Of a stretch of DNA of 64,000 nucleotides, positions 35,516 to 47,570 are shown one piece after another. The position numbers and the translations under genes were made by a program. Numbering within the stretch: position 1 is the stretch's first letter; the number at the start of each line of letters is the position of its first letter. The stretch spans positions 50,169-114,168 of the forward strand of contig NW_025777412.1 of NCBI RefSeq assembly GCF_021130785.1, in the 5' to 3' direction. The notes under the pieces are model-generated. The model was not told the DNA's origin. It saw only the letters and a list, made by a program, of their open reading frames with translations, and did no database searches. This DNA is from Homalodisca vitripennis. Lineage: Eukaryota; Arthropoda; Insecta; Hemiptera; Cicadellidae.

Positions 35516-37097
35516 TAACGGTGATTAAATTTTTTTTATTTTAATACATAGATAAAGTTTTGGCTAGTTATATATTCAAAGCTTATGTAATATTAAAGAA
35601 CATTGCATTTACATGTAAACTTAATACTATAACTAAATTATTAATTAAGAGCTTACATTGAGATTTAAAACGTACTTTCATATAAAGACATAAATTTCTC
35701 ATTTTGAATTTTTGCTAGGTAAATTTATTTAAAACGTTTTGTTTGAATTTAATTTAAATAAATTGTCAAATTTTCATCAATTCTATGCAAGGTTTGTGGC
35801 CAGGTACAGTTCAAAAATTACACTGTGATTACAAAGTATGGTCTTGACAAATATGAAAATTTAAATACCTTGATAATTGTTCTTGCATTATCAATATGGT
35901 AAGTATTTCTAGATATGATCGTTATCTCACATCTTATAAGACCTTTTGATTTATTTATGTACAATTGGGATAGTTTCGTTATAATACTATGGCAAGTGCT
36001 GTAAATTTCGAAATGACTGTGAATTGTTACTAACTCCATTTATGGTACACTAGTTCATTTTAAAAGAGATTTTAATTTAGTCATTAAGTTTATTGATACG
36101 TATTTGTATGAAATAATTGACACCTACGAAGCTAAAGCAAATGTGCATTGTTCTGTTGAAACACTCCAAGTATTCAATCATATTTACAAAATAGCAAATA
36201 AAATGATAAGCTTTTTTTTTATTAAAATGAGAATTATTCTATGTAATAAAGACATTTAAAAATTCCGGTTTTTCCATCTTTCATTCCGTATAATCCGTTC
36301 TCTCAATGTTAGCAGAAAACATTTTTTTTTTTTTTTTTTTTTTCAAAAATGTTGTGAACAGAGCCAGGTGCTGTATAACTACAGTGTTGTCTATAGGAAA
36401 ATACTCAACATGCAAAAATAAAGGTCTTATTTAAGATTGATTTCCTATAAGGAAAACCCTTTGGTTTTTTAAACACTTTTGTGAGAGAAAAACATTATAC
36501 AAAATAATTGGTGGACAAATCGTAACTGGTCCACTTTTGGCACAATTTTACTATAATTATAGCCAAGTTCATAGATTTTATCTTACGGTAGAGTCTTCAG
36601 TAGTATAAAGTTTATTTTTAAGATGAACCCAATTCTGGCAAAACTGAACTAAGATAAGTTTTATATCGACAAGGACTTCCGTCTAGCATAGTTCTTGTCG
36701 ACTGCTTCAAAGGGAGTCTTCTGAGTTAAAGTCTGACCTTCTTATGTTTAGGGCATTTTCTAAGGTAGATTAGTACTGCCATAATCGTTGAAATCTAAAA
36801 TGACTTTAAATATTATGGCAACTTATTAGAAAATTTACTAAATATAAATGTAAACAAATTCAAAATAATATTTTCATTAGACCGGCTCTTTTAATTAATA
36901 TTTGATAACATTAGAAACCAAGATGCGACTTTTCGCTACTTTAAAGACCAGTGGGGGGGATTTTCTAAATTAGAAACGGCTACTCATCCCAGGAACCGCA
37001 AGAATGTCTATTTAATTTTCAGTACAATCGTTTGCGTAGTTTACGCGTGAAAACAAAACAAACAAAGGCATTTTTCGCATTTATAAAATTAATTAGA
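35516..37097. other. AT-rich spacer between the duplicated segments
   Basis: Contains a T22 run at 36,322-36,343 and a 12-bp hairpin at 36,666-36,701. No gene recognised. Confidence 0.55.
36666..36701. repeat. 12-bp hairpin
   Basis: TCGACAAGGACT and AGTTCTTGTCGA pair fully if one G-T wobble is allowed, around a 12-nt loop. Confidence 0.8.
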
Positions 37098-39115
37098 ACT
37101 CTTATAAACAGCATTATACAGTACATTGTGTTAAGCAAAATAACATCATCTACTACAAGGATAATACTATCCACACACAGCAGCAGCTGAGCAGCGCTTT
37201 ACTGCTGAAATCAAATATTGCTGAACATTTATCGCTCGACCCCTCATAAAACTCTTCTTTTACGACAGGAAACCCTTTCTCTGATGTCATTTGAGATGTT
37301 ATTAATTTTAACAAATGTTTCAGAGTACTGAGATGTATTTATATACTTCATATCAAACGTTTACTTAAAATTTACATTGAAGTTATGCTACGGGTCGTCT
37401 TTGTTTCATTGGCTGAGTATTAACAAAGCCTATCACTGTTGGGCATTAAAAAATTAATTTCCGTCTGTCAGTCTGTCCGTACGATATCTTTAAAACAAAT
37501 ATGTCTATAGACTTGTAATGGTGTTTGAAGCTTCATTTCTACATACAAGAATGATCTGATGGTGCCTGTACAACTATGAAATTTTAAAGGGCGTCGTTTA
37601 AAACCTATTACTGAGTAGACCTATACAATTTAGTTTATTTGCTAGAGGGATGAAAATATATTTTTTAATGATTACCACTCTGTCTATCTCATCACATGAC
37701 ATCTTAAAATGAAATGAGATTCAGATGAGAAATGTTATATTCAATCTTAGCGAAATCTTTTACGAGACTCATTGTGGGGTTTACTCATACCTTGTTTAAT
37801 ATTAGCTTAGTATTTTAAATATTAAATTATAGTTATATAATTTTTTACGTATACCATACTATAGTGCAATTCGTCAATAAAAAAATTAGCGTAACTAACC
37901 ATGCATGTACTATCTACAAATATGAAAGTATTACCACATATTGCTACATCTGACGGATGTTTTATAATAATCTTTCTTTATGAGTACTATCTCTCTCTGT
38001 TAGAAATTTACCCGCGTTCATTCTCGAGATGCCTTGTAGATATAGACAGACAGTCAAACAGAAAAGTTTTCTTCTCGAAACATTTGCATACAGAAGAGAA
38101 ATTGTGTCGTTCTACTGAGTGATAGGTCAGTCAATTCATTGGTGGTTTGAATCCCTTACACAATTTAATTGCCGAGATAACGTGAACCCTCGTCTATTTA
38201 ACCTTCTAATGATCTTAATTTCCTGTTATAATTACCTTTTTATGTATTCTGGCTCAAACTAAGAATCTGTCCAATTTAACCTCTTGTTCTACCTAAATCT
38301 GCCAATGATATTAACTATTTCACCAATTTAACCTTTTGGCGCAATTGTCCTCCTGGTCAACTTTCTTCATATATCACTTAACTCATTAGATAGTAGGCTT
38401 ACTTGTCTAGTAAAGTAACATCCTGCAAACTATTCTCTATGGAATATCTTAATGGTTATATATTGATATTCCACCATATTAGCCAATAGTGGTTAACGTG
38501 TTAACAACTACTTACCATTAATATTTGAAGAAGTCCGAGTTTTAGAATGCTCTACTAGAGACATCTTGGCTGTATATCATTTAAGGAACAAGAAGTTACG
38601 CTTAATGTACAAAGCAAACGCGCGGAGAGACAGTAAAAGTGTATGTGTGACGTCAGAGGTAGAGATTGTGTTGTTCACTCAAGTAATTTTACTTCTAAAT
38701 CAATTTTCTTTCTCTTGCCATTTCAACTAACAAATGTTACCACTCTTTCCCTGCTCTTTAATCACTAAAGAACTTTTTTATTTTTATTTTTTTAAATAAC
38801 CAAAGTGGTTTAAAAAGCGAATATCGCTGTTGGAATTGGTTGTAAACACGGCAATATATGAGAAACAGACACATAGTTTTTATAAAAATCATAATTATTA
38901 TGGAAAAGTGGAAAAATTCATGAATTTTTTGCGTGGAGGAATTGGTACACTTCGCGAAGATATGTGGGAATGAACTAAAATGCGAGACATAGCAGCACAG
39001 TAATAATTTTAGCTACATTATTGTTGTTGTGTTGGTGACCTACGATATTGATGAGGTAATTCGCCGTGGTCCTATCTAAAGTTGCTGGAAAGGTCAATGT
39101 CAGACTAATTAGTTA
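37098..39115 (+). repeat. Diverged segmental duplication, copy 2
   Basis: Counterpart of 33,030-35,515, with blocks at 37,120-37,300, 38,185-38,460, 38,585-38,865 and 38,920-39,115. Between blocks 1 and 2 it carries about 500 bp more than copy 1, part of which is the dispersed repeat at 37,441-37,620. Confidence 0.65.
37441..37620 (+). repeat. Dispersed CCGTCTGTCNGTCTGTCCGT-type repeat
   Basis: Starts CCGTCTGTCAGTCTGTCCGT followed by ACGATATCTTTAAAACAAAT and later GGGCGTCGTTTAAAACCT. This kind of opening is common in interspersed repeats of arthropod genomes. A related copy lies at 58,905-59,050. The edges are approximate. Confidence 0.5.
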
Positions 39116-40990
39116 ATTAGGGAAGATGGATATCTACAAAAATCATTATTATCAAGCTTGAATATATTTCGGACAAATCATACGTTTAATCTTTGTGTAT
39201 CATATTTAAACTTTTACATGTACGCGTAAATAAAGAATTAAGGCCAACAATTAATAACCAATATTAAAACCTTTACTAATATCAGTAAGATATAAACTAA
39301 ACAAAAGTTAATTTTTATGGTTTTGGAGGTCTAAAAGTTATAACAATAGCTAATATGACTTAAATACATTCAACTGCTTTTGTTAAAATTAAAGAAAAAA
39401 TACCAGTAGAGTTACAACAAATACATTATGAAACCATTTTAATCAGCATACAAAAGCCAAAAATATTTATAATCATAAACTGTATCTTGAAAAGAAGACC
39501 TTGAAAACGATTTTTTTTTTTACTTAAGACAAGAAGCTGAATAAAATCACGTGACCTCCTCTCGACCAATCAGAATCGTGGTTTAGATCTGCGCCTTGTC
39601 TTCTTACACCCATAAGAAATTAAAACATTTGATATATTAACACATGTAGCCTAACTACCCCATCACGCACTACATAACTTTATATTGACATATTGTGTAG
39701 ACATTAATTGTTTAAATACTGATATAAAAACCCAATTCAATGACCAAATACGTGAATGTAACATGTGGCAAGATATGGATACAAAGATTTCGTATGTAGA
39801 TTTAAGATTTTGCATGCTACTTCGTACCTACAATAAAGAGTTCCATGATGTGTCATCATTTTTGTGTAAACTTTTATTTTGTATGATTTATATTCTGCCT
39901 ATCTGTCCACAGAACATCACGAGAATGAATTGAGCTGTAGGTGCAACATCAGCACATCCTGGTACGATACGTGTTGGGGCGTACTTGTACCTTGTAGTGA
40001 TATAGAAACTTACCTTGTTCCTCATTATAAACTTACCTTACCGCTTAAATAGTTCCATTAAATCCAATAAAACCAGTTCCAGTGATTAAAATTTACGCAG
40101 ATAATGGTTTTTTTTTATATTTAAAAAATTATTTATTGACGACATTATACACTTCTTGCCGATAGAAGGGTTATTTCGATAACCTGAATACTGTAAGGGA
40201 ATTCCCTTAAGAACTTGGCGGAATCTGTTATGAACACAACTTAACTCGCTGTCCTTATTTGGCTAAATCTCACTTAGAATGCTTTAACTAAAAACGCTTT
40301 AATCTGGACGTTGAAATTCTCCGGGTGTTATAAGAGATTGTAAAAACTTCTGCCTTCTTGTATGCCAAACATCTCCAAGTAACCGAGCTGTAATTATTAT
40401 AAACTTTCATAAATCTCCTCCTACACTACAATAAACTTACAAAGTGAATGCGGAAAATAGCCGGTTTTAAATAATTTTATGTATTTTCATATAAATAAAA
40501 ATTTCATTATTTTCGATTTAATTCTTATCTTAGGTGCATACTCTTCACAAGTATCATCTATACACATTTTCTACGTGCAGTAGAGTATGGTACACTATGA
40601 TATCACAAATAAATATGATTCTCAAGTAATATATTGTAACATCTTAATTTATGATTAAATGACGGTATTTAGATAATTTAAGAAGATTGTATGTACTTAC
40701 AAATAGAGAATAGCAGTGTGGATAAAACACGGACTTTACTGTAAGTTGAGTGACTAATAATTTTGTAAAACATTAATAAACACCACATAAAGTGTGAGTT
40801 TTTTGATCAATTAAGATCAATTTACTACTTTTCATAATAATTTATATTTCGTAGTGAGTTTAATTGTTTAAATCATCGCACTATGTAAATAAATTGCATA
40901 TGAAATGATATTGTTTAAAAAAAAATTGTTTTAACATAATTTTACAAATTTCAGCAGATTGCTATAAATGTATTGAACTGGGTCTTCCTA
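39116..40990. other. AT-rich intergenic DNA, nothing recognised
   Basis: An E-box and a CCAAT box lie close together at 39,548-39,573. An 82-codon plus frame at 39,685-39,933 shows no family signature. TTTTACAAATTTCAG ending at 40,955 looks like a 3' splice site, 50 bp before the 72-bp array. Confidence 0.5.
39548..39573. promoter_or_regulatory. E-box and CCAAT-box pair
   Basis: CACGTGAC at 39,548 and CCAATCAG at 39,566 are 10 bp apart, the kind of pair seen in some promoters (bHLH-zip and NF-Y sites). No downstream exon was found, so this may be chance. Confidence 0.15.
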
Positions 40991-42962
40991 ATATATCAAC
41001 CCGTATGGGCCTTAATAGAAGTAAGGAACTGATGAGTCTAATAACCGTAAAGGTACGACGAGATATATCATCCCGTATGGGCCTTAATAGAAGTAAGGGA
41101 CAGTTGAGTCTAATAACCGCAAAGGTACGACGAGATTTATCATCCCGTATGGGCCTTAATAGAAGTAAGGAACAGATGATTCTAATAACCGTAAAGGTAC
41201 GACGAGATATATCATCCCATATGGGCCTTAATAGAAGTAAGGAACAGATGAGTCTAATAACCGTAAAGGTACGACGAGATATATCATCTCATATGGGCCT
41301 TAATAGAAGTAAGGAACAGATGAGTCTAATAACCGTAAAGGTACGACGAGATATATCATCCCATATGGGCCTTAATAGAAGTAAGGAACAGATGAGTCTA
41401 ATAACCGTAAAGGTACGACGAGATATATCATCCCATATGGGCCTTAATAGAAGTAAGGAACAGATGAGTCTAATAACCGTAAAGGTACGACGAGATATAT
41501 CATCCCATATGGGCCTTAATAGAAGTAAGGAACAGATGAGTCTAATAACCGTAAAGGTACGACGAGATATATCATCCCATATGGGCCTTAATAGAAGTAA
41601 GGGACAGTTGAGTCTAATAACCGTAAAGGTACGACGAGATATATCAACCCGTATGGGCCTTAATATAAGTAAGGGACAGTTGAGTCTAATAACCGTAAAG
41701 GTACGACGAGATATATCATCCCGTATGGACCTTAATAGAAGTAAGGAACAGATGAGTCTAATAACCGTAAAGGTACGACGAGATATATCATCCCATATGG
41801 GCCTTAATATAAGTAAGGGACAGTTGAGTCTAATAACCGCAAAGGTACGACGAGATTTATCATCCCGTATGGGCCTTAATAGAAGTAAGGAACAGATGAT
41901 TCTAATAACCGTAAAGGTACGACGAGATATATCATCCCATATGGGCCTTAATAGAAGTAAGGAACAGATGAGTCTAATAACCGTAAAGGTACGACGAGAT
42001 ATATCATCTCATATGGGCCTTAATAGAAGTAAGGAACAGATGAGTCTAATAACCGTAAAGGTACGACGAGATATATCATCCCATATGGGCCTTAATAGAA
42101 GTAAGGAACAGATGAGTCTAATAACCGTAAAGGTACGACGAGATATATCATCCCATATGGGCCTTAATAGAAGTAAGGGACAGTTGAGTCTAATAACCGT
42201 AAAGGTACGACGAGATATATCAACCCGTATGGGCCTTAATATAAGTAAGGGACAGTTGAGTCTAATAACCGTAAAGGTACGACGAGATATATCATCCCGT
42301 ATGGACCTTAATAGAAGTAAGGAACAGATGAGTCTAATAACCGTAAAGGTACGACGAGATATATCATCCCGTATGGGCCTTAATATAAGTAAGGGACAGT
42401 TGAGTCTAATAACCGCAAAGGTACGACGAGATATATCATCCCATATGGGCCTTAATATAAGTAAGGGACAGTTGAGTCTAATAACCGTAAAGGTACGACG
42501 AGATATATCATCCCGTATGGGCCTTAATATAAGTAAGGGACAGTTGAGTCTAATAACCGTAAAGGTACGACGAGATATATCATCCCATATGGGCCTTAAT
42601 ATAAGTAAGGAACAGATGAGTCTAATAACCGTAAATGTACGACGAGATATATCATCCCATATGGGCCTTAATATAAGTAAGGGACAGTTGAGTCTAATAA
42701 CCGTAAAGGTACGACGAGATATATCATCCCGTATGGGCCTTAATAGAAGTAAGGAACAGATGAGTCTAATAACCGTAAAGGTACGACGAGATATATCATC
42801 CCGTATGGGCCTTAATATAAGTAAGGGACAGTTGAGTCTAATAACCGTAAAGGTACGACGAGATATATAATCCCGTATGGGCCTTACTAGAAGTAAAGAA
42901 CAGATGAGTCTAATAACCGTAAAGGTACGACGAGATATATCATCCCGTATGGGCCTTATTAG
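40991..42962 (+). repeat. 72-bp minisatellite, 27 full units
   Basis: Units start ATGGGCCTTAATA and recur every 72 bp from 41,005. Twenty-six full units reach 42,876, a 27th runs to 42,948, and partial units lie at 40,991-41,004 and 42,949-42,962. Since 72 is divisible by three and the consensus has no stop, a 621-codon frame (41,005-42,870) of 24-residue repeats stays open, beginning MGLNRSKEQMSLITVKVRRD. A single C-to-A change in unit 26 makes its stop (TAA). The opposite strand is also open for over 300 codons. About eleven variable sites change the amino acid and one (TCC/TCT) does not, so selection on a protein is not supported. The downstream unique frame runs on to 43,110. I call it a minisatellite; a repeat-rich exon is the alternative. 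Confidence 0.9.
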
Positions 42963-45265
42963 CCACATTTTACCTTTCGCATTAGGTGCTTCTAAAACCT
43001 TTTTTAATCTGTTCAGAGTAGTAAGGGGCCTAGATTCCAAGATTTTGACTAAAACTCGAAATATCTTTTGTGACAAAGAAATAGTAAATTTTTTCAGCTT
43101 AAAACTTTGATTCACCATAAGAGATATTCAGTTCGGGACGAAATAGTGTATTCTTATGGATTAGATTGTTCTTCACGTTCCTTAAAATTTTCTTTCTTAA
43201 TTTTTAATATACTTTTTTCATGTCTGACTAAGCAAATTACTAACAATGGTTTTATAGCATAACATAACATGCTATTATATCGTAAAAGATAGAGTGCCTA
43301 TATATTCAGTGTTATAGAAAACGATGATCCACGGTGAAACATTTCTCATATATATTGGTTAGATGATAAATTATGGTAGATTATGTGTTGTTTAATTTAT
43401 GGAGGGTTTAGTGTAAATAGCTGTATCACAATGCACAACTGTGAAATTTGATAACACCGCTGTTGTAATGAACACAGTGATTCATTGTTCGTCTGGTCCA
43501 CATATTTCGCTTAGCAATAACCTATTGAGTAATATGATTATTAAAAAAAACTCAGTCCTTATAATCCATCCATAAAATGTAATAGATAAAATCCAAAATT
43601 ATTTTTCTAATATGATAAGAATAAATATTTCTTAATAAGGATTTAATTTTTCGAAGGAAATTGACTTCGTTAATTAAAAAAAATACTTTTACTTTGGTAA
43701 TAACCATAAGAGAAAGAACCGCTAATATAAATATTTTAATATTCCAATTGCAATTACCACACCAAACAGTCATCTACCTCCAAGACTCTGAGACACATCT
43801 ATGTGTCGAGGATTGAAATAAAATTGTTTTTTCTTTTCATTTATGTACTTATTTATTATGATTTTACATAAATGCTATGTACCACCAACTTTATTTAACT
43901 AATATGTTACCATTAACAGGATACTACTAGATACTACTGGTGAGGTTAGATAGTTACTTCTATAGTACCGTAACCACTAAAACATAAAACATTAGGAAAA
44001 CTTTAAAAACTTACTTAAATTCATTATTCTTTACAGAATTAAAATTAGTTGTTCTATTGATAAATTTAATACAAGAATTACACTATCTTTTACTATTCAG
44101 TTACGTTAAAATATTTTATCATAAAGAGTTTTACATAAAATAATTTTAGGGAACACGATGAACACTTCATTTCCCTAACTTTTGCTCAATTTTTCACTTG
44201 AACTTCAAGCCACTGCTCCATGAATTTAGTTCACCTATTATTTACGAAATTTGTGTTAGGGCTATTATTTTATTTATATTTGCCCATTTATCAATGTATC
44301 CTCAAAATACGAAATCTTTTTTATAGACGCTCATATATGATTCATGATAAGGGCATTATTCCATACCTACGATGAATTAATATGAAGAAGTCAATTCGAA
44401 TTCTTTTTTTCTTTTATTTACTATTCTCTTCTAAATTATAATCCAAGTTAACTTATTTTAGTTCATCACATATATAAACATTTATATAAATTTTAATCAT
44501 TTTAACATCATCAACTATATCTTTCTAGGTGGTGTAATGAAAGTAACTATAGAGAAAGAAACTATGCCATCATGTAAAGTGAGTGGAAGCTTTCGGATTT
44601 GAAAGTCCCCGCCGATATCCGCTCCACATAACGAGGGAGGAAATAGCACTATCTAGCGTTACCAGAATCGAGTTAAATATTTAACTCCATGTGGCATTAC
44701 TGATTCTATATTGATAATATCAAAATAAATAAATATATACATTGGTTTAGATGTAACTCCCTGTTTCGTTTTTTAACATATTTAAGTACTTTATACTTGT
44801 TTTCTCTGTTCCAAACTAGTTGATGCAATTTCATCTACACTAAATGATACATGCACATTTAAGACTTTTAATACACAACTATGATTTTTAATATTTATTT
44901 ATATTTTTTTGCGTATGATTACTTTATGTTCTCTTTTTGAATGCCATGCAATTAGGAGTAAATATCAAGTAGTGAATGAAACAAAAATTATTAATTTTAT
45001 AGATTCAAATATACAGATTTTACATTTCTCTTAATTTTTAATTCACACCAATCATATTGAGTGTTTCATTTGGAAGATGTTTTTGCATTCTTTAATTTAA
45101 GGTGTGAGCCGGAAAGCTGTATTTTTACCAATCCCCTATACCCTACATAAAGATTAAGATAAATATGAAATCAGTGAATTGTACAGTATCCAAAACACGA
45201 TACGGTGACTCAAAATTAATGTAAATGCCTTTTGTTTATCGTTTTTTTATTGTTTTGTTTATTTT
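42963..45265. other. AT-rich intergenic DNA, nothing recognised
   Basis: Holds an 18-bp palindrome at 44,670-44,687 and a small hairpin near 43,785-43,810. No gene recognised. Confidence 0.55.
44670..44687. repeat. Perfect 18-bp palindrome
   Basis: GAGTTAAATATTTAACTC is identical to its own reverse complement with no loop, so it could bind a dimeric factor or be chance in AT-rich DNA. Confidence 0.9.
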
Positions 45266-45712
45266 GTATATTGAGTTGAGCTCTACTTCACCATTCACTT
45301 AATGCAGAATCTGAAATCTCGTACTCTTTGATCCCAGGAACTTGGAGTTCAAGTATGTCTGAAGTGGCCGTAAAAATTTTGGTCACTAATACTTTCAAAA
45401 CGAATGCTTTGCATCGTTTCAACATCGGATCGCTTTCAGATTTTCATGGAGCACTGGAGTGTGCATATAATGAGAGAATAAAAATACCTATTTACCCACA
45501 TTACTTTGGATTGCTAATGTGTAACCAGACTGAGCTCTTTTATGGTCTCTGATGTCATAACGATGCAAGATGGTCGTTTTTATCGTCTACATACCCGACT
45601 ATTTATGGATCTCTTCACACGGACATCGACTCCAGTCTAAGGAGTAAATCTGTGCCAGTATAGGATTTCAGACACTGGTTAGTAAGGTGAACTGGAAATA
45701 AATTTTATATTC
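45266..45712. mobile_element. Non-autonomous TIR DNA transposon, copy 2
   Basis: Same family and orientation as 5,064-5,490. The left end reads GTATATTGAGTTGAGCTCTA then CTTCACC; the reverse complement of the right end reads GAATATAAAATTTATTTCCA then GTTCACC, more diverged than in copy 1. Interior blocks shared with copy 1 include TTCAGATTTTCATGGAGCAC, GTGCATATAATGAGA, TATGGTCTCTGATG and ATGGATCTCT. A 74-codon frame inside it (45,328-45,552) has no counterpart kept open in copy 1, so it is chance. Confidence 0.65.
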
Positions 45713-47265
45713 ACACTTCATATATAGTTATACGAATTTACATAAACACTGACCTCTATGTTGGACACATTACCATATATTTCTGTTTATCAAGTCATAA
45801 CTAAATAAGAGATATAATACTAATGCTCTACTTTCTAAGATCCCTAAAATAAATAATATAATCGAACAGCAGCAATACAACTAATTCTTTTAATATTTCA
45901 GTATTATGTTTAATTTGAATTAGTGCTAAATAACTTAGAAATGTTGATAAAGTCTAAACCAACTATAGAGGTGTGAGGTTATTTCAAATATTCTAGTTAT
46001 GCCACTGCTTTGGATGTCTTATTTTTTGTGAATAGCCTTACTTAAACCAAGCGTAATGGTACAATTTTGAAACAACAAATTTACTTTAGCTATATTTGTA
46101 TCATCTCTTCAAAAAACTTGTAACGGAAACTTATATAATCAAGAAAAAAGGGAACTTAACTTTTCTCAGTGTATAATTTTTGTCAAACAAAGATAAAATA
46201 TACAACTAGTTTGAAGACTAGACTTCTACTTTAATATTTGTTTTGGTGACCTGTTAATAACCTAAATTGATAGAATGAGAATGCTAAAATTCAGATTAAT
46301 TATTTACCTGCTAATCAACAAAAATTCATTGTATTTAAGAAGAAACCTTACATTTTTTGAATTTTCAAACAGCGGTATAATCATAACCACGAACCCATAA
46401 CCGCGTTCAAATTAAGATTAAACTAGATTACTGTATACACCGGTGATACACTTAAATTTATAGGATAATTGTGTTGTTCAACACTGGATTGTTTCATTAG
46501 AACATACGTTTTACTAACATAGTACTAGCACTGAACCGCTATATGTATTGTGTTGTTTATGGACTACCCGTGCTTTAATGGTATTAAGATATATTATAGC
46601 TGGAGTGTAATGTTGGTTTAGGTGAGAACAGACAAAACTTTACACTTACTACCAGAAGGCTAACATATCTTTCTGCCGTGTAGTACCTTTTAATTTCTAT
46701 AAAGATAAAATAATATTAAAATTTCATTATGATCGCAGAATTATAAGAAACGGTTTAGAAGAAAACTATATGCATCCTGAATTCTTAATTAATTTTGAAA
46801 CAAGAATCACACTCTTTGAAATGATGCCCTGGAACATATTAATCTTTCAACAAAGTGACATTTTTTAAGATTATAAGTTTCACTTATTCACATTAAAAAA
46901 TTTAAAATTAATTGGAAAATATTGTATAGAAAACTTTATATCAAGTAAGAACATTAGTGGGTAAAGATAATTCGCAACTGGCATATGCCACTTAACTACA
47001 AGTATTTAAATTATGTAGTATAATTAGGCAATCTATTTTGATTACTCGTATGCAGCATTGCAGTATGTATTGCACGCGTCACAACGCATTTGCATGGATA
47101 AAAAATGTGAATAAGCCAATTAATCGGTCAATTTACACAATCTTTTTTAGAATATTCTTTAAGATTCCGTAATTTACATCCCAAAAAATGCATTCCGTAA
47201 AATATTCAGTCATTATTCGCTTTCTCGAACAAACTCATAACCAGATTATCATCTGATATATGACT
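45713..47265. other. AT-rich intergenic DNA, nothing recognised
   Basis: No feature recognised. Confidence 0.55.
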
Positions 47266-47570
47266 GACGTGTTTGGTTTAACTTAAATACTAGAAGATGT
47301 TTATATAGGTCATTTAAAAATAAAACTTGCTTACATATATCGGTCTAAGATGCTGAAAACTGCACCTTGCACGGCTGTACACCACACGGCTGTATGATGT
47401 GACAGGTAGAACATGACATCGCGTGTCTGTCAGAAGGTAGAACTGCTCCACCTCAATCTGTAGCACTTCTTTCCACGCATCAGTTACTCAAGGTTGGTGT
47501 CCGTCATGCATGAAACTTATAATTTATTAAACATATATTCATAGTAAAATATACTTAATAGTTATTTCCC
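47266..47570 (+). repeat. Dispersed repeat family, copy 1
   Basis: Shares several blocks in order with 53,532-53,841: TAGAAGATGTTTATATAGGT, GACAGGTAGAACATGACATC, GAACTGCTCCACC, a CAGTTACTCA block and GTTATTTCC. It has an extra segment of about 60 bp at 47,330-47,398. Unclassified. Confidence 0.7.

Noticed and set aside
40991..42962. CRISPR array
   Set aside because: Units are contiguous without unique spacers, and the context is eukaryotic.
42009..43118. 369-codon frame opposite the 72-bp array
   Set aside because: It mirrors the repeat period on the other strand; no domain, and its unique N-terminal part resembles nothing I know.
45328..45552. 74-codon frame with plausible composition
   Set aside because: Lies inside a TIR element, and copy 1 of the element does not keep the frame open.
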